Assembly (NCBI GenBank): GCA_029248335.1
Contig: JAQWJM010000124.1
Span: 1 to 19,389, forward strand
Source of the DNA: UBA12014 sp029248335
GTDB taxonomy: Bacteria; Planctomycetota; Phycisphaerae; Phycisphaerales; SM1A02
Direction: 5' to 3'
DNA: 19,389 bases
Shown: in pieces, positions 6,890-13,895 of the stretch
Layout of the letters: each line of letters starts with the position of its first letter
Numbering within the stretch: position 1 is the stretch's first letter
Translations under genes and position numbers: made by a program
The notes under the pieces: generated by a model
Databases searched by the model: none
Told to the model about the DNA's origin: nothing
Seen by the model: the letters and a program-made list of their open reading frames with translations, nothing else

Positions 6890-8122
6890 TCAGTGGGTCT
6901 GCCACACGATCTTGGTGATGTCGACGCCTTCGTTGTGAAGATCGTAGAGCGGGCTCAGGGCCCGGAGATGCTCCACCGCCTGGTGGATGGCGTCGATCGC
7001 GAAGTCGATCTCCTCCTCCGTCGACCAGCGGCCGAGCGAGAGGCGGAGCGACGAATGCGCGAGTTCGTCGCCGAGGCCGAGGCCCTTGAGGACGTAGCTC
7101 GGCTCGAGACTCGCACTGGTGCACGCGGAGCCGCTCGAGCAGGCGATGTCCTTGATGCCCATCATGAGCGACTCGCCTTCGACGAAGCCGAAGGAGATGT
7201 TCGTGAGGTGCGGGAGACGCCGATCGGCGTGACCGTTGACCTCGACGACGTCCATCCTGGACTTCAGTTCGTTCTCGAGCTTGAGCCGGAACGCGAGCAG
7301 TCTCTCCCGCTCGGTCTCCATCTCCTCGCTGCAGATCGCACACGCAGCACCGAAGCCGACGATTCCGGGGACGTTGAGGGTGCCTGAACGCATCCCCCGC
7401 TCATGTCCACCACCGTCGATCTGCGCCTGGAGTCGGACTCGCGGTCGACGCCGCCGGACGTAGAGGGCACCGACGCCGCCCGGGCCGTAGATCTTGTGAC
7501 CCGACCAGCTCAGGAGATCGACGTTGTCCTTCTCGACGTCGGTCGGCATCTTGCCGACCCACTGGGTCGCGTCGGTGTGGAACACCACGCCGCGTTCGCG
7601 ACAGACCGCCCCGATGCCGGGGATGTCGTTGATCGTGCCGATCTCGTTGTTGGCCCACATGATCGTGACGAGGATCGTGTCCTCGCGGAGGGCTCCCGCG
7701 ACCATTTCCGCGGTCACGATGCCGTCCGCGCCGGGCTCGAGCCAGGTCACGTCGAAACCTTCACGCTCGAGGCGCTTGCACGGATCGAGCACGGCCTTGT
7801 GTTCGATGATGCAGGTGACGATGTGGCCTCGACCGGTCTCGCCCATCGGCGCCTTCGCGTACATCTGGGCGGCACCCTTGATCGCGAGGTTGTTGCTCTC
7901 GGTCGCGCCGCTCGTCCAGACGATCTCCTTGGGGCCGGCACCGATGAGGCTCGCCGCCTGTTCGCGGGCGAGTTCGACGCCCTTCTCCGCTGCCCAGCCG
8001 AAGGCGTGGTTGCGGCTGGCGGAGTTCCCGTACGTCTCGGTGAAGTACGGGAGCATGGCCTCGATGACCCGGGGATCGGTCCGGGTGGTGGACGCGTTGT
8101 CCATGTAGATGGGGAGATTCAC
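6890..8122 (-). CDS. iscS: Cysteine desulfurase IscS
   Basis: Pyridoxal-phosphate enzyme that removes sulfur from cysteine, giving alanine and an enzyme persulfide that feeds IscU. The 410-residue product matches the IscS length. Lys210 in SWSGHKIYGPGG binds the cofactor, and Cys334 in SSGSACTSASLEPSYVL is the persulfide cysteine. That loop is the long-loop group I type that pairs with IscU. The C-terminus (IVWQTH) resembles the IscU-contacting tail of E. coli IscS. I choose GTG 8122 (reading VNLPIYMDNASTT) because homologues start here; the upstream 67 codons are Arg/Ser-rich and not conserved in appearance. GAGG lies about 9 bases before the GTG. First gene of iscSUA; no iscR is adjacent. 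Confidence 0.96.
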   Translation of the reverse strand: MNLPIYMDNASTTRTDPRVIEAMLPYFTETYGNSASRNHAFGWAAEKGVELAREQAASLIGAGPKEIVWTSGATESNNLAIKGAAQMYAKAPMGETGRGHIVTCIIEHKAVLDPCKRLEREGFDVTWLEPGADGIVTAEMVAGALREDTILVTIMWANNEIGTINDIPGIGAVCRERGVVFHTDATQWVGKMPTDVEKDNVDLLSWSGHKIYGPGGVGALYVRRRRPRVRLQAQIDGGGHERGMRSGTLNVPGIVGFGAACAICSEEMETERERLLAFRLKLENELKSRMDVVEVNGHADRRLPHLTNISFGFVEGESLMMGIKDIACSSGSACTSASLEPSYVLKGLGLGDELAHSSLRLSLGRWSTEEEIDFAIDAIHQAVEHLRALSPLYDLHNEGVDITKIVWQTH

Positions 8123-8231
8123 GTCGTCGTGCCTCGGGGTTCGGGGACGGTCTTCTCGGCTCGATGGAACACGATGTCCCGGTGATGCCGATTTCATTCG
8201 GTTGGTCGGTACCTTGCGGTTCGCAGCACCC

Positions 8232-8247
8232 GGGGAACGGATTCCCC
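8232..8247. other. Hairpin in the iscS leader
   Basis: GGGGAA (8232..8237) and TTCCCC (8242..8247) pair around CGGA. It lies in the roughly 130-base leader predicted for iscS and could be an RNA structure or a dyad operator. No known iron-sulfur regulator site can be named. Confidence 0.35.
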
Positions 8248-8261
8248 TGCGGCTGAGTCTC

Positions 8262-8290
8262 ATTCTAGCCGAAACCTCACCCGATCTCCA
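8262..8290 (-). promoter_or_regulatory. Promoter of the isc operon
   Basis: On the minus strand TGGAGA (8290..8285), a 17-base spacer and TAGAAT (8267..8262) form a reasonable sigma-70 promoter. The leader to GTG 8122 would be about 130 bases, unlike the leaderless starts nearby. Confidence 0.5.
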
Positions 8291-8358
8291 CGATGTCGCA
8301 GAATGCGGAACGGATCGGACCATCCGAAACCAGCCGATTACCGGCCACCCGCCCGCCC

Positions 8359-8386
8359 TTGTCGCCGAATCGACCTCGCGTACACT
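8359..8386 (+). promoter_or_regulatory. Promoter of panC
   Basis: TTGTCG (8359..8364), a 16-base spacer and TACACT (8381..8386). The -10 box ends 8 bases before ATG 8395, so the message should start at or beside the start codon. This is the best full promoter among the start-proximal ones. Confidence 0.6.
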
Positions 8387-8394
8387 CCGCCCCC

Positions 8395-9243
8395 ATGAAG
8401 CGGCCAGAGATCATCGAATCACCGGACCGGCTTTCCGCCCTTGCGGGGGGGGTCTTCGTCCCGACCATGGGCGCGCTCCACGAGGGGCATCTCTCACTGA
8501 TCCGCCTCGCCCGATCCCTCGGCGGCCCGGTGATCACCAGCATCTTCGTCAACCCGACCCAGTTCGGTCCCGGTGAGGACTTCGATCGGTACCCGAGAAC
8601 GATGGACGCCGATGTCGAACTCGCGACCGAAGCGGGCACCGACGTCATCTACGCCCCCTCCGCGGCCACGGTCTATCCCGACGGCGTCGAGCATGCGGCC
8701 TCGGTTCCACTACCGGCGGTGGCGACCGATCCCGGGCTCGAAGATGCGGGACGTCCGCACTTCTTCACCGGCGTGTGCGACGTGGTGGGCCGGCTCTTCG
8801 ACCAGGTCCGGCCCGGCGTGACGATCTTCGGTGAGAAGGACTGGCAGCAGTTCCAGGTGATCCGGGCGATGGTGGCGAACGACCCGCGGTTCAGCAACAT
8901 CGAGGTCCGACCCGGACCGATCGTCCGCGACCCCGACGGCGTCGCGATGTCGAGTCGCAACGCCTACATCCCCGACGACGCCCGCCCCCGTGCCCGGGGC
9001 CTCGTCACGGCGCTTGAGGCGATCGGGGACTGCCACGACGCGGAAGACGCCGAATCCAGCATGAAGTCCGTCCTCGAAGCGCATGCCCTCGACGTCGAGT
9101 ACGCGGTGATCCGGGACGCCGAGACGCTGTGCCCTCCGTCGACACCGGACCGCCCCCGCCGCGCGATCATCACCGCCCGACTCGCCTTCGAGGGTGGCTC
9201 GGTCCGCCTGCTCGACAACGGACCCTTCCCCCTTGCCCGATGA
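8395..9243 (+). CDS. panC: Pantothenate synthetase (pantoate--beta-alanine ligase)
   Basis: Joins pantoate and beta-alanine using ATP, the last step of vitamin B5 synthesis and so the source of coenzyme A. The 282-residue product has the normal family length and all signatures: PTMGALHEGH (23..32, ATP-binding HIGH-like), FVNPTQFGPGEDFDRYPR (51..68), RPHFFTGV (120..127), GEKDWQQFQVIR (146..157) and the KMSKS-equivalent MSSRN (185..189). ATG 8395 is chosen over the upstream Met at 8293 because the family begins just before the PTMGALH strand and the promoter sits at 8381. panB and panD are not in the window. The following gene starts 4 bases after its stop, so the two are probably co-transcribed. 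Confidence 0.97.
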   Translation: MKRPEIIESPDRLSALAGGVFVPTMGALHEGHLSLIRLARSLGGPVITSIFVNPTQFGPGEDFDRYPRTMDADVELATEAGTDVIYAPSAATVYPDGVEHAASVPLPAVATDPGLEDAGRPHFFTGVCDVVGRLFDQVRPGVTIFGEKDWQQFQVIRAMVANDPRFSNIEVRPGPIVRDPDGVAMSSRNAYIPDDARPRARGLVTALEAIGDCHDAEDAESSMKSVLEAHALDVEYAVIRDAETLCPPSTPDRPRRAIITARLAFEGGSVRLLDNGPFPLAR

Positions 9244-9247
9244 GCCG

Positions 9248-10495
9248 ATGATTCCGCGTCGGCGACGCAGGTCCGAGATGGCCCTCGCCATGCTCGTGGC
9301 GGTGCTGTCGATCACCGCCCTCGGTCCGGGGTGCCGAAGCGTGCGTCCCGCCGAAAATCCGCCGGTCGCCGATGCGGGCTCGCTTCCGACGCCACCCGAA
9401 CTCGACTGGCCCGCCCGAATCTCGACCTCGCCTCACCGGGCCGGGTCTGACGGGCGAATCCCCGATCATCCCGACGGCATCGGCGTGGAACGCGCCGACG
9501 GCTCGCCCATCGCCATGGAATTCGTCACGTTGCATCCGCACGGCGAGGTGTGGGCGTTCGGCGAGGACGATGCCGGCGTCAACTGGATCGCGGACATCGA
9601 TCCCGGATTGATCCGATCGACCCGGTCCTTCATCGTGGTGACCACCGCACCGGTCGATGACCCTCCGTCGGAACTTCTCGTACCGCGTCGTCGAGCGATC
9701 GATGCCATCGTGCTCACGCCGACCATCCGACCACCCGCCGGCACCGCGATCGTCATGAGCAGTCTGGCCCGACAGACCCCGCCGGAACAGGCGTTCATGG
9801 CGGATCTCCTCGAGGCGGGATTCACCGTGATCACGTCCGCCCCGCCCGTGAGCGCGATCGACCAACTCACCGGCGGACGCACCACCCTCGACATCGCCGG
9901 CACACCCGAGACCGCGGGCCGGACGTTCGCCGCCGAAGTCGATCTCGCCTTCGCCGCCTGGGCCGACGGCCTCGACGCGATTCTCGATGCGTCGGTCATC
10001 GACGTGGACACGACTCCGCGACCCTTCGTGCTGATCGGCGTCAGCAGCGGCGCGGTCGCCGCTCCGGTGGTCGCCGCACGACTCCATGCCAACACGCCGA
10101 TCGATGCCGCGGTCCTGATCGCCGGCGGTGCCGACCTCGACACGATCCTGCTGGAGACGACCCTCGACCCGGAGGATCTGCGGCTCCGTCGACTCGGCGG
10201 ACGACCCGACCAGACGGCGTCCGAGGCGTTCAGACGGGCCTATCGCGACTCGGTCCGACTCGACGACCCGGAACTCGCGACGTGGTTCGCCCGCCGCCCG
10301 ATCCTGCTGCTCGAAGGCGGCTTCGACACCGCGATTCCCGCGACCGCTCGCGCGACCATGGACGATCGCCTCGGACATCCGGAACGATGGTGGTATCCCA
10401 CCGGGCACTACGGGCTCTTCCTGCTCCTTCCGGGCGAGGGCGACGCGATCGTGGCGTGGATCCGACGAACGCTGGGGATCGAGCCAACGTCCTGA
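9248..10495 (+). CDS. Alpha/beta-hydrolase-fold lipoprotein, uncharacterised
   Basis: A 415-residue exported protein with an alpha/beta-hydrolase domain in its C-terminal half. The elbow GVSSG places the nucleophile at Ser266 (G-x-S-x-G). GGFDTAIP gives the acid Asp360 and PTGHYGLF the base His387, in the expected order and spacing. The N-terminus is a run of Arg followed by a hydrophobic stretch ending ALGPGC, so Cys29 may be lipidated; the lipobox is imperfect (Gly at -3, Pro at -2). The N-terminal 150 or so residues form a separate region with no match I know. Two internal hydrophobic strands (AIVMSSLA, GFTVITSAPP) fit the fold core. Substrate unknown: an esterase or peptidase is possible. 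It starts 4 bases after the panC stop, probably a transcriptional rather than a functional link. An Arg-rich Met upstream at 9194 would overlap panC and is rejected. Confidence 0.7.
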   Translation: MIPRRRRRSEMALAMLVAVLSITALGPGCRSVRPAENPPVADAGSLPTPPELDWPARISTSPHRAGSDGRIPDHPDGIGVERADGSPIAMEFVTLHPHGEVWAFGEDDAGVNWIADIDPGLIRSTRSFIVVTTAPVDDPPSELLVPRRRAIDAIVLTPTIRPPAGTAIVMSSLARQTPPEQAFMADLLEAGFTVITSAPPVSAIDQLTGGRTTLDIAGTPETAGRTFAAEVDLAFAAWADGLDAILDASVIDVDTTPRPFVLIGVSSGAVAAPVVAARLHANTPIDAAVLIAGGADLDTILLETTLDPEDLRLRRLGGRPDQTASEAFRRAYRDSVRLDDPELATWFARRPILLLEGGFDTAIPATARATMDDRLGHPERWWYPTGHYGLFLLLPGEGDAIVAWIRRTLGIEPTS

Positions 10496-10643
10496 TTCCT
10501 CGATTTCCTCGCTCCACGGCGTTTTCCGACGGCCGCGCGGGGCAGGACGGTTTTGCCGGGTGGATGGGGCGGACCGGACGCTAGGATGAGGATCACGTCC
10601 GACCGATCATCGAGTCGCTTGGTCTGGAACCCCCCCGGAAAAG

Positions 10644-11846
10644 ATGCTCATGCTCCGACCCCTCATCGCCCCCATCGCTCGGATGGCTCGCATGGCCTTC
10701 ATCCTCGCCACGGTCACGGCCGCGACCGCCGGAAACGAACCCGCGACGGTCCCGACGTCGACGATCGTCGACGAGGAGAAGGGCTGGCACGACCGACTGC
10801 CCGCGGCGGACCGCGCCGCGGTCGACGCGTCGATCGGCTTCGCGCTGCCCGAATTCGCGGAACGGGTCGACTGGAAGATCAAGCCGCGGGAGGCCGACGT
10901 CGAGAAGCTCAGAGGCAAGGTGGTGCTGCTTCAGACCTGGTCCTGTGGAAGTTCCGCCGGGCGCGGTGTCCCCACCCGCCTCGAACGGAGCGTGAAGGCG
11001 ATGGGCGACGCGGGCGACCTCGAAGTCCTGCTTCTGCACACGCCGGACGGGACGGACAAGCTCGATCGATTCGTGGAGCGAAGCCGCCCGGCCTTCGCGC
11101 TCGCGGTCGATGCCGGCGGTGGCTACTGCGACCTGATCGGCGCGTTCAAGCGCCCCGTGAACATCCTCGTCGATCGGAACGGGACGGTCCGCTACGCCGG
11201 CCTGTCGGCGAAGGGCGTCACGGAAGCCGGCCGGAAACTGCTCGCGGAACCCTTCGATCCGTCGAAGGAGCCGCGCGACCGTCCGGCCGCGAAGCCCGCC
11301 GCCTCGCTCGGCGAATACCCGCCCTTCCGCGGATCCGTGGGCGCCGCCACCGACCTTCGCGGACGCAAGGCGCCTGCATTCATGGTGGATCGATGGATGA
11401 CCGCCGAGCCGGACGCACGTGGCAAGGTGGCGATCGTCGACTTCTGGGCGACCTGGTGCGGACCGTGTCTCAAGGCGATCCCGCACATGAACGAGCTCGC
11501 GAACCGCTTCCGTGGCGAAGTGGAATGCGTCGGCATCTCCGACGAGTCGAAGCGGGAGTTCGAGAAGGGCTTCGAGGACCGCAACCTCGAACCGTCCATG
11601 TTTCGATACGCGCTCGCCCTCGATCCGAAGGGCCGGATGAAGTCGGCGTTCGGCATCCGCGGCATCCCGCACGTCGCGGTGATCTCGACCGACTGGATCG
11701 TTCGCTGGCAGGGACATCCGGCTTCCCTGGATGCGAACACCGTCGCCGCCATCGTCGCGGCCGATCCCGGGGTCAAGGCGAATACCGGCAGCGGCGGCGG
11801 GAACGGACTGCCCCCGTCACGCTGGGCCGATGCCCGACGACGATGA
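10644..11846 (+). CDS. Exported tandem thioredoxin-fold protein (TlpA/ResA-like)
   Basis: A 400-residue protein with a signal peptide (hydrophobic residues about 15..29, cut near ATAG). It has two thioredoxin-like domains. The second (about 240..385) is a normal TlpA/ResA type: KVAIVDFWATWCGPCLKAIP with the redox pair Cys272/Cys275, and a cis-Pro loop RGIPHVAVI. The first (about 65..205) keeps the same plan (KVVLLQTW before the site, RPVNILVD with cis-Pro) but its site reads CGSS, so only Cys101 remains. It is thus a monothiol or inactive domain. Proteins of this type reduce disulfides or help cytochrome c maturation outside the cytoplasm; the partner here is unknown. Two in-frame Met codons (10644, 10650) are possible starts. 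TAGGAT at 10582..10587 may be its -10 box, and GGAAAAG just before the ATG its ribosome site. Confidence 0.8.
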   Translation: MLMLRPLIAPIARMARMAFILATVTAATAGNEPATVPTSTIVDEEKGWHDRLPAADRAAVDASIGFALPEFAERVDWKIKPREADVEKLRGKVVLLQTWSCGSSAGRGVPTRLERSVKAMGDAGDLEVLLLHTPDGTDKLDRFVERSRPAFALAVDAGGGYCDLIGAFKRPVNILVDRNGTVRYAGLSAKGVTEAGRKLLAEPFDPSKEPRDRPAAKPAASLGEYPPFRGSVGAATDLRGRKAPAFMVDRWMTAEPDARGKVAIVDFWATWCGPCLKAIPHMNELANRFRGEVECVGISDESKREFEKGFEDRNLEPSMFRYALALDPKGRMKSAFGIRGIPHVAVISTDWIVRWQGHPASLDANTVAAIVAADPGVKANTGSGGGNGLPPSRWADARRR

Positions 11847-11912
11847 ACATCGTTCACCCCCGGTGAGACGGTGGTCGATCGTCGAGACGCCCTGATTCGT
11901 GAGTCGGACCGC

Positions 11913-12905
11913 TCAGCGGTCTCTGGCGACGACCGCATCCGCGAGATCGTCAAGCAACGCCTCGGTGCCGCCCAACGGAACGCCGGCGATGGCGTCCTTG
12001 GCGTCGCCGACCTGCTCGGTGGCGAACTTGATCGCCCGGGTGATGGCATCACCCTCTTTCAACAGTCGGAGCACCGCCTCGGGGTCACGCGACCGGAAGG
12101 CGTCCACGGCCTCTGAGAAGACCGTCGAATCGGCGCCATCCAGCAGCAGGATCATCGGCAGGGTCATCTTTCCCTTCGCGAGATCGCGACCGACGCTCTT
12201 GCCGACCACGGCGGCATCGCCGTCGAGGTCGAACACGTCGTCGCGGATCTGGAAGGCGATCCCGAGACGCTCTCCGAAGACACCGAGGGCCTCGCTCGCG
12301 GAATCGGTGCCGCCCGCGACGCGTGCCCCCAGACTGCCGCAGGCCCCCACCAACACCGCCGTCTTCCGCCGGATGGTGGCGAGATAGGTCTCGAGGTCGA
12401 GCCCGAGATCGTCCCGGTGGTGGAGCTGGATGAGTTCGCCTTCGCAGAGCGTGTTGGTCACGCGTCCGATGCGCTCCGTGAGATCCGCGTCTCCGATGCC
12501 GGCGGCGAGGTGGAACGCGTTCGAGATCAGGTAGTCGCCGAGCATCACGGCGGTCTCGTTGTCGTTCAACCGGTTCACGGTCGCGCCACCGCGTCGATCG
12601 TCGGCTTCGTCGAGCACGTCGTCGTGGACGAGCGTCGCCATGTGGATCATCTCGAACACCGCGGCGAGGCGGCACAAGGCGTCGTTCTCGAGGACCGCGA
12701 CGTCCCCCTCCCGCGCTGCGAGCCCGGAGAGGAGCGTGAGCGTGGGCCGGAGCATCTTGCCGCGATACCGCCCGACGTGGTTGCAGAGCGATTCCACCGC
12801 CGGAAACTCGCTCGCGAGCTGACCCTCGAAGATCGACGCGACCGCCTCCAGCGCCGTGGCGAGGGGTTGGACGAAGCGTTCGTGTCGGGCGTCGATCTCG
12901 ATCAT
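11913..12905 (-). CDS. Trans-polyprenyl diphosphate synthase
   Basis: Adds isopentenyl diphosphate units to an allylic primer to make the prenyl chains of quinones or carrier lipids. The 330-residue product has both Asp-rich motifs: the first at 95..99 (DDVLD in LVHDDVLDEADDRRGG) and the second at 222..226 (DDVFD in FQIRDDVFDLDGD). The substrate-binding GKMLRP (49..54) and KGKMTLP (244..250) are also present. The residues four and five before the first motif are Thr91 and Ala90, small rather than aromatic, which in this family goes with longer products such as C35 to C50 rather than C15 or C20. Overall it looks like octaprenyl or heptaprenyl synthases. ATG 12905 follows a GTG codon (12908) that could also start. 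It lies 105 bases after the methyltransferase, in the same direction. Confidence 0.92.
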   Translation of the reverse strand: MIEIDARHERFVQPLATALEAVASIFEGQLASEFPAVESLCNHVGRYRGKMLRPTLTLLSGLAAREGDVAVLENDALCRLAAVFEMIHMATLVHDDVLDEADDRRGGATVNRLNDNETAVMLGDYLISNAFHLAAGIGDADLTERIGRVTNTLCEGELIQLHHRDDLGLDLETYLATIRRKTAVLVGACGSLGARVAGGTDSASEALGVFGERLGIAFQIRDDVFDLDGDAAVVGKSVGRDLAKGKMTLPMILLLDGADSTVFSEAVDAFRSRDPEAVLRLLKEGDAITRAIKFATEQVGDAKDAIAGVPLGGTEALLDDLADAVVARDR

Positions 12906-13013
12906 CACGGTTCCGGGTCGCCGGCGGGTCTCAGGGACCCGGTCGGCTCGGGTCGAAGCGGGTTGGTGTGTTCGACGCGGATGGCGTCGGGATGCGTCCG
13001 CCTGATCGCGGAA

Positions 13014-13853
13014 TCACTTCTCCGCGGTGATGTACGCGATCCAGCCCGGGCAGGCCTCGCCCCGGGTCGCGGGCTCGAACTCGCCGTCGCCTTCGCCTTC
13101 CTCGTCGTCACCCTCCCACCAGACCGTGATTCTGCCGAATCCCGCCTCTTCGAGGAGTTCGCGGATCTCGGGAATGGTCCAGAGACGCCACTCGTAGGTG
13201 AACGCCTTTTCGAGCGAGGAACCGTCCGGGAACCGGAAGTGGATGTGGTTGACGACGTCCCCGGTGATGGGGTCGTACTGGTTCTGATCCCAGACGTAGG
13301 TGAAACCGTCGAGATGACGCTCCTCCTCCATCTCGAGAAAGGAATCCCCGCCGCCGTAGCAGTCGCAGAGGAGGATCCCGTCGTCCACGAGCGCCTCGCG
13401 AACCGAGGCGAAATACGCCCTCAGTTCGTCGCGGGTCTTGAAGAGGAAGTAACTGAAGTTCATCGCGAGGACGGAGTCGACGCCGGTCGCCCTGGTCGTC
13501 AGGACGTCCTCCTCGAGGATCTCGAGGCGATCCGCTTCATCTTCGGAAAGCGATGGGAGGTTTCGTTCCCGTCCCCAGTCGAGCACCTCCCGGCTGAGGT
13601 CGACGCCGACGGCGGTGTGTTCATCCCCGCGCCGGATCCACTCGCAGGCCGCGGCGAAGGTGCCGCAGAAATCCTCCCGGACCCGGACCGGTGACCGGTC
13701 CCGCAGTTCCTCCCAGACCTTCTCGACGAAGTCGATCTCGCCCTCGACGTTCTGGACCGAAAGCTCGTAGAGCTCGTGCCGGTCCGACGTCTTCGCGGTT
13801 CGCCATCCGTCCATCTTGCCGGACTTCTTCTTCTTTTCCTTGCGTTTCGACAT
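13014..13853 (-). CDS. Class I SAM-dependent methyltransferase, substrate unknown
   Basis: A 279-residue cytoplasmic protein. The SAM site is read from VREDFCGTFAAACEWI (58..73), a variant of the Gly-rich motif I with FCGT, then AVGVDLS (81..87), the acidic end of the second strand, and SVLAMNFSYFLF, the strand at the active site. The N-terminus is very Lys-rich (KRKEKKKKSGK, 3..13), which suggests RNA or ribosome contact or simply a disordered lead. The C-terminal region has an acidic insertion (EGDDEEGEGDGEFE) before the last strand. It lies before the polyprenyl synthase gene, so a quinone-pathway role is imaginable, but it does not show the UbiE/MenG motifs I would expect. A TACACT box 9 bases before the ATG suggests its own leaderless start. 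Confidence 0.75.
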   Translation of the reverse strand: MSKRKEKKKKSGKMDGWRTAKTSDRHELYELSVQNVEGEIDFVEKVWEELRDRSPVRVREDFCGTFAAACEWIRRGDEHTAVGVDLSREVLDWGRERNLPSLSEDEADRLEILEEDVLTTRATGVDSVLAMNFSYFLFKTRDELRAYFASVREALVDDGILLCDCYGGGDSFLEMEEERHLDGFTYVWDQNQYDPITGDVVNHIHFRFPDGSSLEKAFTYEWRLWTIPEIRELLEEAGFGRITVWWEGDDEEGEGDGEFEPATRGEACPGWIAYITAEK

Positions 13854-13862
13854 GGGATCGAG

Positions 13863-13868
13863 AGTGTA
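13863..13868 (-). promoter_or_regulatory. -10 box TACACT before the methyltransferase gene
   Basis: Minus-strand TACACT ends 9 bases before ATG 13853, inside the 42-base gap after the dockerin-like gene. It is identical to the panC -10 box. No clear -35 is seen. Confidence 0.4.
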
Positions 13869-13895
13869 CCGGCGATGGGCCGGTCCGACCTCCGC

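Noticed and set aside
10500..10560. Possible terminator after the hydrolase gene (GGCA...TGCC near TTTT)
   Set aside because: The stem is only 4 bp and the T run is inside it, not after it.
12417..13694. 425-codon plus-strand frame across the polyprenyl synthase and methyltransferase genes
   Set aside because: It spans two well-supported minus-strand genes and their gap, so it is a GC-driven shadow.
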